Assembly: GCA_963669155.1 (NCBI GenBank)
Contig: OZ022588.1
Coordinates: forward strand, 18,675,938 to 18,739,937
DNA length: 64,000 nucleotides
Reading direction: 5' to 3'
DNA from: Arbacia lixula
Lineage: Eukaryota > Echinodermata > Echinoidea > Arbacioida > Arbaciidae
The position numbers and the translations under genes are program-made. Shown here one piece after another: positions 12,396 through 26,489 of the stretch. Within the stretch, counting starts at the first letter, position 1. Every line of letters begins with the position of its first letter. The notes below the pieces were generated by a model that was not told the DNA's origin, ran no database searches, and saw nothing but the letters and a program-made list of their open reading frames with translations.

Positions 12396-14262
12396 AGTTG
12401 TTATCGCATATCATAAAAAATAAACAAGCTGCTTGCAAGAAGATGTATGAACAATATTATTAGGTGACCATTCGCTGCAATATCAATTTTCTTGAGTTAT
12501 TCATCATTACAGCACTCTGATTCTGTATAAAGAATCGCCGCAGAAAATGACTGCCTAAGGGTGTAAATGATATCCACGTTGGAGATGCACGACACGCTGT
12601 CTATTCGAAAATAATATTGATGTTACTATGAAATATGTCTTTGTCAGTCCCATATGCAGAAGAAGATGTTGTCATGATTTTGTTGTGGGTGTCCCTGAAT
12701 TTGCCCTCCGCCTTTTTGCCACTACCTGCTTTGAACGATTGTTTTCTACTAGGTGTTAGCTTTGGACACTTTTGAAAAAAAAAAGTAATTTCAAACAGTT
12801 AAAACTCGATGTTAAAACTTACGCATGGTCGAGCCGAATGATGGGAAATATTTGAGAATATTTCGTGTAATTTCATCAATTATCATTCCTGTAATGATCC
12901 ATGGAATATCCAAAGAAATTTTCACCTTTGAACAGTTTCTGACCTAAACATTTGTGTGTATAAGATACTTAATTCACAACCCAAGTGTGGTCATTGTGTG
13001 TCACACCTGTCAAGCCACTACTAACTGTCATCACAGTGTCATTGGTAATGCGTGTTTCTGGAAGAACGACCTTGTGGGTTGACATGTGATGAACAACCGG
13101 AATTGTTGTGTTCTTAATTAGATCTCATATAAAAGGACCGTCACTATGAACATGGTCTGTTGTTAAGCAGGCACAATTTCACAGTGTCCTCTTAAATTTT
13201 CTTTATCTTTCGGAATATTTCCCAATACAACTGTTCAGAGAGTACGTGGGAGAGAAAGTAGAACGGAGAGGGTGAGAATTGGAGCAATCTTTCGGAGCGG
13301 TTAGAGAGGTGAGCTCTGAAAAGAGCCGTTGGCTGTTCGATTTCAACGAGTATACAATACATCATTGAAATGTATGTTGGGCGTTTCCCATGCGGAAATT
13401 TGATATCCATCTAAATTACATATATGCCGTTTACAACATGTATGTGGGGGAAATTGTGATATGTTGTTTCTCGAAAACGACATCATCGTTTTCAAGTGCC
13501 TCTTTGATTTAAGGAAAGTGCCGGTAGGCCTATAAAATGTTGCTATCATATTCGTGTAAGAATATGTGTCTTGACATATGGATCGAGAGGATATAAGAGA
13601 CGTTTCGCTCATGTGATGCAATGCATTCTGAGCTCATATATGACATCATACAGGTGTTAGCATTTTGAGGACAGCTAAAAAAAGTTAGAAAAATTAAAAA
13701 TAAAAACTCGACTTTGTGCCAGTTACTTCTCAACACAACCAATTCAGATTACACTTTTTTGTTCAGTGGTGACATATCATGATAGAAAATGTAATATAAA
13801 TTATATATTTGACATTGATATATTTTTATGAAACGATGTTTGACAATATAATAACAAACAATAGAATACATTTGGCACGAATATTTTTTTTTCTTCAAAG
13901 AAAATTCCACTTGGAATCTAACTTGATCCCAATGGCATTCCAATCATGTGGGAGAACTTAAAACGCTCTTTCATTTGATATCAAATTCGTCATGGTAGTA
14001 TTTATATTTCTGAAGACATAGTAAATTTTACGATGTTTGGCAAGCGAACAAATTTCAATGAATTCCAAGGGTGTATGTAAACTTTTGGCCTCAACTGTAC
14101 ATAGTTTAATGACAAATCCGTAGCAGATATAATCATTTAGAGCATCCATCGTTTCAAAGGCTTACACTCTTAAATTCACATGACTTTAAATAATAATATA
14201 CACTTATAGAGCCCGGGAACTATTGCATAAAGTATATATGCGCTTTAAAGGACTCCTAAAAT
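12396..14262. other. Intergenic repeats
   Basis: 12985-13095 resembles the interior of the element at 575-1132. 14063-14100 is a Tc1-like end. No host exon seen. Confidence 0.45.
14063..14101 (-). mobile_element. Tc1/mariner-like terminal repeat fragment
   Basis: On the minus strand it reads TACAGTTGAGGCCAAAAG followed by TTTACATACACCC. This is the typical start of Tc1-type terminal repeats, with TA at the edge. The other end was not found. Confidence 0.55.
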
Positions 14263-14267
14263 GCTTG

Positions 14268-15185
14268 TTATTAATTAAAAAGATGTGTTTTGAGCTTTGA
14301 TTTAAAGTTGTTTACAGATGGTGCTTTCCGAACTTCCAGGGGTAAGCTATTCCAGAAGATAGGGGCTACATAAGTAAATGCTCGATCACCTAACGTTATT
14401 TTTTGTTTTAAATGATGGAATCTGTAAAAGCAGAGGAACAATTGAACTGCGCAAATTGCGACCATGATTACTAGTTATATACCTCAGTAATTCTGTAATG
14501 GAGCCAGGAGCTTGACCAAGAAGTCCTTAGTATTGGTGCGATGTGTGTATACTTCGTACGACCAAATATAAGCCTTGCACATGTGTTTTACACCCTCTGC
14601 AATTTCAATAATTGAGAGTCAGGAATTCCAAACAGTAGACTATTACAGTAGTCCAATTTGCTAATGATGCATGCATAAACATTCTCTTTTGTAACATCCA
14701 TACCTAAACATTTTCGGATACGACGAATGTTATAGACTATGTAATATGCTGATTTACAAACAGTAGTTATATGTTCCTTCATATTCAACTCTGCATCAAA
14801 CTGTTCAATCAAGATTCCTAGCACTAACACATGTTGTATCAGAGAGTCTCCAACTGAAACACCATTTAAGTTAAGTTTGGATGTTTGCTAAGCTGTGTCA
14901 ATTATCATCAATTCAGTTTTACTATCATTTAGTATGAGCCTATTCTCTAGCATCCATCCACGTACATAGTCAATACATGTTTCTACAAGTGATACAGCTT
15001 GCTCTTGAACATGCTCACTGGGACTGAAAGAGACATAAAGCTGTGTGCCATCAGCATAACAGTGACATAATATCTCAGGAAAGCATGTTTGAACATTTGA
15101 AATGAGATCGGCAGTGTACATTGTAAATTACACGGGACCCAATCGTGATCCTTGTGGGACGCCAAATGGCACTGGGAAAAATGAT
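14268..15185 (-). pseudogene. 5'-truncated CR1/L2-like LINE, RT C-terminal half
   Basis: In order on the minus strand: FGVPQGSRLGPV (about 15160), CHCYADGTQLYVSFSP (about 15050), LNDSKTELMI (about 14905), IISKLDYCNSLLFGIP (about 14640), FHHLKQKITLGDRAFTYVAP and WNSLPLEVRKA to the end of the frame at 14271. These are the conserved RT blocks of CR1/L2/Jockey-type LINEs. The YADD box has become YADG, and several frame changes and a stop break the frame. The 5' edge abuts a TTGATTTTGA simple repeat at about 15186-15220. Confidence 0.85.
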
Positions 15186-16189
15186 TGATTTTGATATTGA
15201 TTTTGATTTTGATATTGATCACAAGTGGCAATATCTTATCAAGTTTATTCGATGCTTTACTTTCGTTCGGTAAACAAATAAATCAACGAGATTATTTTCG
15301 ATATGATATGTACGGTATATTATTCGTTATCGATATCGACGATTACGGTCTACAATATTTTAACATCCTAACTTCTGAATTTGAGCCGACTATTCTGGCG
15401 TCTGCCATATGATTGTCCAATACAAGACTTAAAGAAATTAATTGTATATATGGTGTTTGTCTCTCGTAATACTGAGATGCATTCTACGTCATAAGTCCAA
15501 AAAGAATCCTATTTCCCCCCCCCCCCCTCCTTCCTCCCCACAGCATCTCCAAGCGACGAGTTGTGATCACCATATCTCCTTTAGCATGGCGGGCCTCAAA
15601 ACCTCCTGATGATCCCGCCCAAAAGGAATCGAAAACTAGCAAACGGTGTGTGCCTCACGCTCCGCAGGGGAAACAAGTCTCCGTGGCAATCTAACCAACA
15701 AACTCTTCCTCCCTCTGCTCATGATGTGAAATTGAGCTTGGGATCCAAGTAGCTCAACCGTTCTTCCCTGATTCGATTATGTTGGCGTACTTTCCATTCT
15801 TACGGTGGAAAATCAACAACTATTTTTGCTGCATGCCTTAGTTTGTATTTTTCTTTCCAGCTTTTGCGTCGTATAGCGTGCGTCAGCGCAGTGCATAGAT
15901 GTATGTGGTCAACCGCGTATGCATGATGTTGCACGTACGCGCGAGGCACGGTTCTGTGCGTAATTGAGGCGATTTGTCACGCATAGTGCACATAAGTGCG
16001 ACCAGATCATGACCCCGTTTCCGATCGCCAGATGAAAGAGACAAGTTTTAATACTGTCGACGTTTAAAGGTCGTATAACCATTTTGCAGACAGAACCAAA
16101 TTTATTACAAAGTTTGGATTATCCTCGAGAACAGAATATGCAGAATATAGGTGAACTTTGAAAAATGAACTTTTACAGATAATGCTTGA
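15186..16189. other. Intergenic, nothing recognised
   Basis: A short TGATTTTGATAT simple repeat, a C-run near 15517-15528, and GC-richer sequence at 15530-16030 without a recognisable gene. Confidence 0.4.
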
Positions 16190-16575
16190 AAAACATAGGA
16201 TATTCGTTTGTAGTTTGCCTCTCAGGCAACTTGTTAGTTGTGCATATAAAGGTTCCAGTTTCAGGTGGAGGATAAATAAAATCAGCATTCACCTCAGAAT
16301 ATATGCACTGGCTGTGAAATTGTCATTATTTGTGCATTCGTTTCGTGTGTGTAAAATAGGGGGTTGAATAATTTTGCAACATGCTTTTTGGGCGCAAATT
16401 GCAATTTCAGATGACCTATGCAGTAAAATTTGATTTTTTTTCTCCGGTATTCTTTAGTAATTAACTGTCTGCTAACTATCTTAATGGTTTAGTAGCAATC
16501 TGCTGCTGCAATATTATTCATTATGACAGAATGTAAAAAAATGAGAAGGGGGTTGAATAATTTTGCTGCCAACTG

Positions 16576-16578
<3 letters not shown>
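16190..16578 (-). mobile_element. Tc1-like non-autonomous element, copy A
   Basis: Read on the minus strand it starts TACAGTTGGCAGCAAAAT with ATTCAACCCCC following, a Tc1-type terminal repeat beginning at TA. The body matches 27268-27620 in the opposite orientation, including a second ATTATTCAACCCCC box in the middle. No transposase. Confidence 0.75.
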
Positions 16579-16606
<28 letters not shown>

Positions 16607-18396
16607 TTTTTATTATTTTTTTAACAACGTTTTTTTTCCTCGACGCTCTTCACTCCCCTTTAGTTCATTTTTGAAACTGCCTTCTTGGTATGTGTATCTT
16701 GAACTTCTTTTGAATTAAAAGGCCATTTCCATCGGTTAGGCATTTATTTTCACAAAAATATGTGTGTATGTGTGTACACACACATAAACACATCCATGCA
16801 CTCACATAGCTTATAATACACTCAAGCGCCTCGCATTTTTGAAAGTTTACATATAGATGTTTGTGTATTGCATTGCGTATCTGAGCAATGTGTGTAAGGT
16901 ACTCGGTGCAGCCAATCAGCATTCCCAGTTCGTGACATTCTTATTCATAGAATCCCTTAGAGGCATACGGTGGTTATAAAAGTAAAACACCTGAAATGTC
17001 AGAGGATGAGAAACAATGGCAGGTTTTTTCCTTTCTTTTCTTAGCAGTTCTATTTATAAGTTCTAAACATGAGTTCTATAAGTTCTATTTGTGGTATCGC
17101 ATTACTTAACATTACAAAAATAACTACATGAAATAAGAAACCCTTTCCCAAAACGAAATCCTACCTCACTTGCAATGTTCTAACGCAGGAGAATGTACAA
17201 ATAGCTGAACGCTAATATTTTTTTAGCAAGTATAATTTGTCATATCAGTACAATGTAAACAAGCTTATGACAGCATATGAACAAGTGGCAGGCAGTTCCT
17301 TAAATTTGCGATCAAAAAGTGTAACCCTTAAAATAGCAGATGATCGATTCCACCCCCCCCCTTTTTTTAAGGGTGGTGCATCCCTGTGGAGGATTACAGC
17401 TGTTACGTGATACATGTACAAGTCCATTGTCCACTTCCCCGCCTCAAATCATGTTGTCCATGTTTATGACCCCTCTCAAGAAGCCAAGTTACTCTGAATG
17501 TTATAGCTAACCCTTACTTTTCATGGGGCGAGTTCCCAAATGGCACTTAGTGGAATTTCGGAACTCTGACCTAGGAAGATCCAGCTTATAGAGACTATGT
17601 ATGAGTCGTTATAAATCCAAGAAACTGGCCCTCTCAAGGAAATTCACCATATTATGAACTTGAATGTTATTGAGAACCAGAGAATTCAGAGATATCAGAG
17701 AGTTAACGATCAGTTATTCATCAGAGATCAGATAATTGTACTGCAGATCAAATATTCATCAGATAGAGAGACAGAGTTATCATCAAGTGTAAGAGCTGAG
17801 GGAGTAACAACTAATGTACTACAACCTTTAACACAATTCGAGTATACGACTCCTCCTTAGCCTCATGATTCAGCAATACTACATGTATCATAGTTGATCC
17901 CGGCGTAACTTAACACAACACAGCACAACACAACATACTGTTTTGAAAATATCACTAGAAATAGTACATGCAGTGGGAGAAACCCTCCCTAGAAAATAGG
18001 AACTCCAAACACTCTTCTAGCGCAATCATATTGACCGTTTCATGTAAAATCAAATGCTTAGCTTGCCTATAACACATTGTTCACAACAATATTTATCCCT
18101 TTGCAATTCCCTTTATTTTCGTTCAAGGTTAATCTTTATCAAAGATTAGGTAGGTAGTGGGGGTTACACCATTGTTTCATTTGCATTTGGAAAAGAAGTT
18201 ATGCCTGTTACAATAATATATAATATATACATTATAGGCGTACGAGAGTATGTAGAGCATGCAAAACGCGGTGGGATAGATAGGAGAGAGAGAGAGGGGT
18301 GGGGGGGGGGGGGTGGGGGGGAGGGGGAGAGACAGGCACAGACATATAGACTGGCAGGCAGCCAGATAGTCAAACATACTCTTAGAAGGACAGAGG

Positions 18397-18443
<47 letters not shown>

Positions 18444-18601
18444 CAGGGAGAGGGATTGAGTAAAAGATACGTCATATGCAAAAACGGTGTTTTTCCAAAT
18501 GTCTCGTCAAGATTCTTGCAATCCACTTAAAGTCAGTAAGTCGGATTCTCACTCTCGTTTATGTGTGAAATGTCAGTGCCGAAAATAACACAAATTAGTG
18601 C
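16579..18601. other. Intergenic, simple repeats
   Basis: TA repeats at 16577-16600, a C-run near 17352-17361, G-rich sequence at 18297-18330 and a (GA)n tract at 18401-18440. Nothing coding recognised. Confidence 0.45.
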
Positions 18602-18744
18602 AATTCTCATTGGGCTTAAAAAATTGCGAAGTTAGGTTGAAAGTTGCCTAGCAACCGTCCCAAAAGCCGAATGGTCTGATTGTCCCTGTCCAATAACTTC
18701 CAGATTTTTCTAACTTCTCGAATTTTTAAGCCCCAATGAGAATG
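18602..18744. mobile_element. Small foldback element
   Basis: Arms of about 33 bp: ATTCTCATTGGGCTTAAAAA at the left and its near-complement, ending TAAGCCCCAATGAGAAT, at the right. About 75 bp of spacer. Non-coding. Confidence 0.75.
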
Positions 18745-19899
18745 GCGCTGTTGCAAAAATATGTAAATGTATAACAAAATTAGGGGAAATCCATTGCCAA
18801 TGCAGGAACAGCCAATTATGCACAAACATGTATAGCCTGGAGGCCTGCTTAACGGATTAGCACAACTATCTAGCCCACGGCAATGACAACACTGTGTGAT
18901 AGTTTTCTATATGATTAACGAGGTACAATAGTTTATCACTATCTTCACCAATGGTGAGTATTTCTTACATTTTCTCAAAGAAAACGGTTTGTTCGAAAGT
19001 GGAAAGGGCACAATGGTGACAGTTCAAGAAATCAGTCCTATAATTTTTTTAAAAAAATACGTATGAAGAGCCTCGAAGAGCATTGGATTAGATCGGGGGC
19101 CGTGGGATTGAGACTACTTGGAAAGGTAAACCCAGCAGACTGAGTGGAACATTGTTAGGCACATCACAAATTACTTACATGACAGCTGACTGTATTTCTT
19201 AGTGGTTGATATGCACTACCGCCCCTCCACATGCGGGCAATTCATAGACTCAAAGTCACAACAGGACTTCTACCTTGAAGTAAAATAAGTTAACGAGATT
19301 AAGTTGTTATGGGACTATGTAGATTAAATGGTGCGAGTGAAAATAGTATTTTGTAACTCGATTGAAGGTGTCAATTATGAGAGGGGCACCTATGTTCTTA
19401 GGGGAACATTTTTCATTTCCATAGGGGCAGATTTCTTGCTTGCGAGTGGACAACCAGGCGCAGTCTTGCATAGAATTGGGCACATTTTCAAAATTGCATG
19501 GGGGAGCGTGTTCTCGAATTATTATTGTGATCTCGAGAGGCTCTTGCAATAAGGTACTATTTCTATTGGTCCATTTTAATCGCTAGAGAAGTACTCTTCG
19601 TACAGCCACTAATGTCTATCTCGATTGACACATAGTGTTATAGCTGCGAGGAGCCACTAGCGTGTCCAAAGGACAGCATACTTTCCACGGGAATACAATG
19701 TTGGGCGCTTATAAGTTCCTACGGGACCGCTGTGCTGCTAAAAACGGGCAGATTGCAAATTATCACGAAAGAACGGGCAATATTGTTACAAAGATAAGGT
19801 TGCGCTTTTGAGGGGGCACAAAATGTAACATTTTAAAAAGGACACGTGAGTTCTTGATGGGCACTTTATTATCCAAAAAACAACATATTATGACAAACG
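18745..19899. other. Intergenic, nothing recognised
   Basis: Mixed-composition sequence between the foldback element and the LINE. No domain-bearing frame. Confidence 0.4.
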
Positions 19900-22800
19900 C
19901 CCCATCCCCTATCGGTTTCGCCTGCCTTTTCGACATAACCTTCTTCTTGGCTTGGCTTCGCGGACGAAGATTTTAAGGGCATTGACCACGTCTAGTGCAG
20001 GCTCGCTGGTGGCTGACGAGGCCGATTCGTGACAGGCACACTCGGCCACAGCGGCTGCAGGGGAATGATGAATCCAGGGTTTGTGCTTTGGCAACACGGT
20101 TCTTCCTCCTACTGCGCTTCTCCTCGAGGGTAGCCCTACGGTTGCTCTCAAAGGAGGAGACTGACTGGTAAACGGCGTGTCGCCATGCCCCTCGGTCAGC
20201 GGCAAGGGCTGTCCACTGTCGATGGTCGATGTGGCAGGCAGACAGGGATTTTTTCAGAGAGTCTTTGTAACTCTTCTTTGGTGCTCCTCTGTCACGGTGC
20301 CCGGTGGAAAGTTCACCATAGAGGACGATCTTGGGTAGGCGGTGATCCTCCATTCTGGAGACGTGCCCTGCCCAGCGTAGCTGCGTTTTCATCAGCATGG
20401 CCTCGACACTTGGAATCCCCGCTTGTTGAAGCACTTCAACGTTAGTGATGTAGTCGCTCCAGTGGATGTTGAGGATGGAGCGGAGACACCGTTGGTGGAA
20501 ACGTTCCAGGAGTCGTAGGTGGTGTCTGTAAGTGACCCATGACTCGGAACGATACAGGAGGGTGGTTAGTACCACAGCTCTGTACACACTGATCTTTGAG
20601 GCTTTCTTCAGGTGTTTGTTGTTCCAGACACGACTGTGGAGTCTGCCTAAAGCACTGCTTGCCTTTGCCAGTCTGTTGTCCACCTCTTTGTCGATTCTTG
20701 CATCAGAGGAGATGGTGCATCCCAGGTAGGTGAACTGTTGGACTGCCTTCAGTCCCGTCTCGCCAATTGCGATGTGGGATGGGCAGTACGCTTCCTGGGG
20801 GGCGGGCTGGTGGAGAACCTCTGTCTTCTTCAGGCTGACTTCGAGACCAAAGAGTTGGGAAGCCTCTGCGAAGCAGGATGTTACCCTTTGCAGGGCGGTC
20901 TCAGTGTGAGTTACGAGGGCGGCATCGTCAGCAAAGAGTGACTCCCGAATCAGTTGCTCTTGGGTCTTGGTGTGGGCCTGTAGGCGCCGTAAGTTGAACA
21001 GGTTACCATCAGTGCGGTATCGAATGTAGATGCCATCTTCGTCACCGAGGTATTCCGTGGCCCGTTGAAGCATCATGCTGAAGAAGATAGTGAAGAGAGT
21101 TGGTGCGAGGACGCAGCCTTGCTTCACCCCGTTGATGATCGGAAAAGGTTCTGAGAGGTCGTTGCTGTTTCTGACCTGACCACGTTGATCTTCATGCAGC
21201 TGCATGACCATGCTGAGGAACTTTGGAGGACAGCCAAGACGCCCCAGGATCTGCCACAGGCCTTTTCTGCTCACAGTATCGAAGGCCTTCGTCAGGTCTA
21301 CAAAGGTGACGTATAGACCCTTGTTTTGTTCGCGGCATTTTTCTTGGAGCTGCCTGAGCACAAAGACCATGTCGGTGGTACCTCTGTTCGATCTAAAGCC
21401 GCACTGGCTCTCTGGGAGGTGAAGTTCTGCCACAGCAGGCACCAGTCTGTTGAGAAGAACTCTTGCTAGGATTTTGCCTGCAACGGAGAGGAGAGTTATC
21501 CCCCGGTAGTTTGAACAGTCAGACTTTTCACCTTTGTTCTTGTACAGGGTGATGATAACAGCGTCTCGGAGGTCTTGCGGTAGCTTTCCCTGTTCCCAGC
21601 AGCATAGGAAGAGGTCGTGAAGTTTGGAGTGCAATGCTGCTCCTCCGTGCTTCCAAATTTCTGGCGGGATGCCATCGACGCCCGCAGCCTTGCCACACTT
21701 CAGCTGGTTTGTGGCTGTGATGACCTCTTCAAGGGTCGGCGCTCCGTCCAGCTCTTCTTTCACAGGCTGCTGAGGGATCTGCTGGATCGCAGGTTTGTCT
21801 ACAGAGCGATCGGCACTGAAGAGGGTCTGGAAATGTTCTGCCCAGCGGTTCAGGATGGAGGCCTTATCAGTGAGGAGTGCCTGGCCGTCTGTACTGCGCA
21901 GGGGGCTAACCACTTGGTGCGAGGGGCCGTAGACTGCCTTTAAAGTTTCGTAGAAGCCCCTGTAGTCACCAGTGTCGGCGCAAAGCTGCGTTTTCTTGGC
22001 GAGGTTGGTCCACCACTCATTCTGGATGATCAGCAGCTTGCGCTGGAGGTTGCTGCATTCAAAACGGAAGGCAGATTTCTTCACAGGACATGATGGTTGT
22101 GCAAGGTGGGCCTGGTGGGCAGATCTCTTCTTCGCCAGCAGTTGTTGGATTTCTTTGTCGTTTTCGTCTTTGTTCTTCTTTGTCGAGAGTCCTAAGACTT
22201 CTTCAGAGGACTTTAGGATGGCGGTTTTCAGGGTGGCCCAAAGCGTTTAAGGACAGGGGTCCGTGATAGAGTCTGAATCTTCCAACTTCGACTGAAAATT
22301 GGATTGGAAGTTGGCTCTCACTTCAGCTGACTTCAGGCTGCCGACCTGGAGTTTCCTCCTGGGGGGACCTCCTCGTTTTGGCTTGGGCTTGAAGTGAAGG
22401 TTCAGCTTGCATCGCACAAGTCGGTGGTCTGTGTGACATTCTGCGCTGGGCATCACTCTGGTGTGCAAAACATCTCTGAGGTCACGTTGGCGCACTAGGA
22501 CATAGTCTAAGAGGTGCCAATGTTTGGACCGAGGATGCATCCAGTTCTCCAACTTTGAGACTATGGTGTTCTTGATCATGAAGCCCACCCCTGAAAGACG
22601 TCGTTCTCCCCGGGGCTTGCCTGACCAGTAGAGGGTGTAGCCTGCGCCTTGCTCTTTGAGGCTGCCTGTGTCTGGAAAGCGGATTTCGCTGAGGGCAGCG
22701 ATGTCGATGTTCAGGCGGGAGAGTTCATGCGCAACTAAGGCAGAGCGTCTTTGAGGACGGTTACTCTCCGCTGTATTTAGCATGGTCCTGATGTTCCAGC

Positions 22801-23405
22801 ATGCCAGATTGAGTCTAGTTGTACCTTTAGGGGCAGGTGCGGAGCCACTACACTTTGAAGTTGTTCGACCGCTTGGAAGATGCCCGTTGACCGCGGCTAG
22901 CCAACTGGGTGGTATGAAGATGAGCTTTGTTTAGGCCACCTTTTCTAGGCCCGTCTCCATGTGGAGCAAGCAGTGCTGTCCCTAAAGAGGGCTGCTTGGT
23001 CATTCAGGGTGCTGCCGAACGATGTTGTCATCTTCTGGTCAACAATCAGGCGACCAATATCCTGAACCGCCTGCATGCGGGATTGGAACTGCGGCTTCCA
23101 GTGACATCTTTCACTTACCGTGTTCGTCCCTTTCCCGTCGCTACAGGGCTTGGAAGAGAAGGAGAGTAAAAGGAGGTGGGGACGTAGACTTGGCCCTAGG
23201 GCCTGCGCAAAGGCTTTTTTAGGTGAGAGACGGTGCGCGCAATCCTGTTCCCACCCTTTACACCCGGGGTTCATCTGTCATGGCCTAGCGAGCTGGGACG
23301 GTGACAGCGAGGTCCTCGGGTCGTAGGTTTTACATCAGACTGTCCTTGTCCTAGATGGATTGCCTGCCAAGGCTGTCGAGCTCCATCCAACCTGAGAAGT
23401 TACTG
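19900..23405 (-). mobile_element. Near-full-length APE-type LINE (non-LTR retrotransposon)
   Basis: A 5' untranslated part (about 23405-22934, GC-rich) starting near GTTGGATGGAGCTCGACAGC, then an endonuclease-reverse transcriptase frame, then a short 3' part. GC content is clearly above its surroundings, in keeping with an intruder. The 3' edge near 19900 is not sharply defined and I see no clear poly(A) tail. Ends are approximate. Confidence 0.8.
19973..22930 (-). pseudogene. LINE endonuclease / reverse transcriptase, one stop and an endonuclease deletion
   Basis: The frame is open from about 22930 to 19973 except for one TAA at 22247-22249, which separates the endonuclease part from a 703-codon RT part. 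The endonuclease starts LNLACWNIRTMLNTAESN and has IAALSEIRFP (catalytic Glu). It then jumps at about 22541-22550 from SKLENW to MHPRSKHWHLLDYV, losing in frame about 110-120 residues that normally contain GDFNAR. The RT has CGFRSNRGTTDMVFVLRQ, FVDLTKAFDTV, GVKQGCVLAPTLF and FADDAALV. The C-terminus has RWAGHVSRM and a CSRCGRVC...H zinc-finger-like motif. The RT core looks intact; the endonuclease is not. Clade RTE- or Jockey-like, not settled. Confidence 0.9.
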
Positions 23406-26388
23406 TTATTTGACACTTGAAGGTGATGATGTTTAAATTTAGGAAACCTTCGACATAACCACGCAATACGTAAATACATGTATACAGTAGAGTAATCATG
23501 ATAACAGGCAAGATATCACAATTACCGTAAACGATATCAATCTGTATCCAATGTTTAATAAAGACTTTATACAAACTAAAATTAATGTATTATCACTTGA
23601 TTATCAAACTGGATATGATGTTTCTTTCTATTCAGCTTTATTTATAGTTCAGATGATAGATATCATTACATGCATTTTATGCTCCATTTGTTACATGTAT
23701 ACTATCAAAAACTCTAATTTCATTTTGGAACACTTCGCACGACCTACAATCTCACAGACGAACCTATATAACATGTACAAAACACACCTTTTCACATAGA
23801 AAGACCGCATTTATCCCCAACACATCTTGATTCCACACTCTTGTCATTCATCATGCGTCTTAATGTACCGCAGCTGTACCTTATTCTGTACTGTATCTAT
23901 GGATTCAATGTGTATTAAGTCAGCCGAAAACTACACATGCCACAAATAAATCTGCATAATAAGAAGAATTCGTACTTTTGCCAACTTAAACTGTTTCGGT
24001 TGTATGTTCTTTGAATGTTTCCATGGTGAGAGTGTACTAATAAATACTATTTAGAAAATAGTAAAACTTTCGGTAACACCATGTGGTTGTATTCTTTCGG
24101 ATAATTGGCCCACTTATGGGGTGAAGAAAGGAATGGAAAGTGAAAAGTGAAAAGAGGAGAGGTGAATTTTTATATTTTATAGCACTTACACAAGACTATT
24201 TTTAGCTTTAGTTTTCGGTGTTTTAAACCGAAAATAAATGGGATGTAATGGAGGTAGAAGAAGTTTCGGTTGTGTTTTTTTTTTATGTTCATGTGTTATT
24301 GTAAGTAGACGCGATCACAACTCCACATATTGCACTCTGTATCAGGGATGATACTTTGTTGTTTGTCGGCATTTTTAGGTACGTATCTACAGTCATCTAC
24401 AGTATCACAATCATCCATTATTTCGAACTGGCAAAGGGGAAGGGGTTGCATCCACACACAATGTATACCGATGAACAACATTCGTGAGTAAGAATTTAAG
24501 GGGATCGATCTTGTCTATGTTGCGTAAAGAAGCATAACTTTCGCTAAAGTGTTTTTATTTTCAAACAAAAGAGGAAAGTTGTGCAGCAGCGGTAAATATT
24601 TGCTTACGTGCGAGGAAAAGATTGCATTTCCTTATTTTTTTGTATATAGATAGGATGATGGGTTGTTCGATAGGGATTTTCGACGGAGGTCTTGCTATGA
24701 CGTCATAAGGGTGAGCACTCTTTAATGTGAAATACATCAACTGACTTGGGCGAGTCAGCCTCGTGAAGAAAACACATATGTTTGCTAGATCTTAGAGGTA
24801 GTTATCGCTTCGGCAAACATTCAGAAATTGTACAGAAGATAGCTTGAACTACAATACGACATAGATAGGCTAAATAGGACTTGTTTGTGACATTTTAAAC
24901 TTAACAGTGACGTAGGATGAACGAATGCGGTAATACATACGTGTTCGTAGTTTGCCTCTCATTCTTTACTTTGATGATTATGATATCGTTCTTGTGCCAG
25001 TAAATCAATTTAACTCAAAGGAGATGATAAATGTCAACGTGTTGATAGACAGCATTAAGCGATATGAGTCGCGTATGTCGTTACATGTAAAAGTTATAAA
25101 GTGGTCAAACTACGGTCTCTATTTTACTAGACTATACGCAAAGATGACCCAATATTAGCCCCATTTGTACCGTAACGGTCAGTTATTCAAATAAATTTCA
25201 GTTTTTAGTTTCCATATCATTCTGAACGAAGTATCCTAAAATTTGTCATGTTGTATTTACACATCTTCATGTTTCAGGCTAGGAAAACGGGCCACACCGC
25301 TTTGAAGTCAAGGGCCCATTAGACAGTTTATAGGGCACTGTAAGGAGCAGGGCGCATTGCACAAAGAGCATGAAGAGTGCACCGCCTCCTGCTTTCCTGC
25401 TTGAGCTAAATGTGATACCACACTTTGTTCATTGAGAATGTGATTTAGGACAAGAAGGGATCACCAGTCGTTCGTAACTTACGAACAGCTTGGTGAAACA
25501 TCCCCCTGGGCTCATACTGCTGAAACGTCGAATCTGTGTGTATACGCGTTGTGCATAAAAAGGTCCCAAATTAACTAACCAAATTAATCTTTTTTTTTAA
25601 TTCTTTGGATGGATAATGGCGAAACGTGTCACAAACTACACCCCATGTCGCGGCGTTCAACGAATCTAGTACAATAATATGACAGACTCTATTATGACTA
25701 TGACACTCTCTCAAAGCATATCTGGTAGATCAGTCTGACATATCAGTATTTGTGTGGGGGGTGGGGGGGGGGGGGGGGTCGACTAACATACCGTGTTATG
25801 GTGACTAGTCATCGTACAGCAGATCAATCGACCGAATGACAACGTGTCTGCCTGCAAGCTGCCGCAGCCGTATCTACACATATGTGGTTTTCTGTCAGGT
25901 CGTATCAGCTTTGGATCCATTTCGTCTTGATCACAACAACAGCCCGCCACTCCACTACATTAGACGGGAAACAGATTTCTTTGTGACGTCAGACGATGCA
26001 CGCAAAACGTCAACCCCAATCAGAGGGAAAACGGTAAAACAAATAACTTCTGTCACCCATTTTACCTCGCGTGTTATTCAGGACTACTCTGAGAGTTCTT
26101 GTAAAGAGTTAGGGCGAAGAAAAATGGGGGAGAAAGAGGGGGGGGAGGGGGCGGGGGTGAGGGTGCTTGGCGCCTTGAGGGCAAACTTATTCTCTATTCT
26201 CTAGCAGATTAATCCTAACATGTCCGTTACGTTGACTTCAGATTGGAGCAGGAGTGCTTGAGGATGTTTCATTCACATAGCTTCTCCGTATCCAGGAGAG
26301 AAATATGAACATGTATGAAAAGGATCATGAATACTGTCGGGGCTACCAGGACCGTATTCTATCTGTGGTGCTTCTACTGCTACTGATC
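23406..26388. other. Intergenic, nothing recognised
   Basis: AT-rich, with a G-run near 25756-25778 and CpG-containing sequence around 25830-26200 whose open frame (about 120 codons, low complexity) shows no domain. Confidence 0.4.
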
Positions 26389-26436
26389 ACTATGACTACT
26401 ACTAATATTACTACTACTACTACTACTACTATCATA

Positions 26437-26489
<53 letters not shown>

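Noticed and set aside
18164-18530. Open frames of 109-120 codons
   Set aside because: Produced by GA and G/C-rich simple repeats; no domain.
25836-26204. 122-codon open frame
   Set aside because: Low-complexity Gly/Glu tail, no domain, no splice or promoter support.
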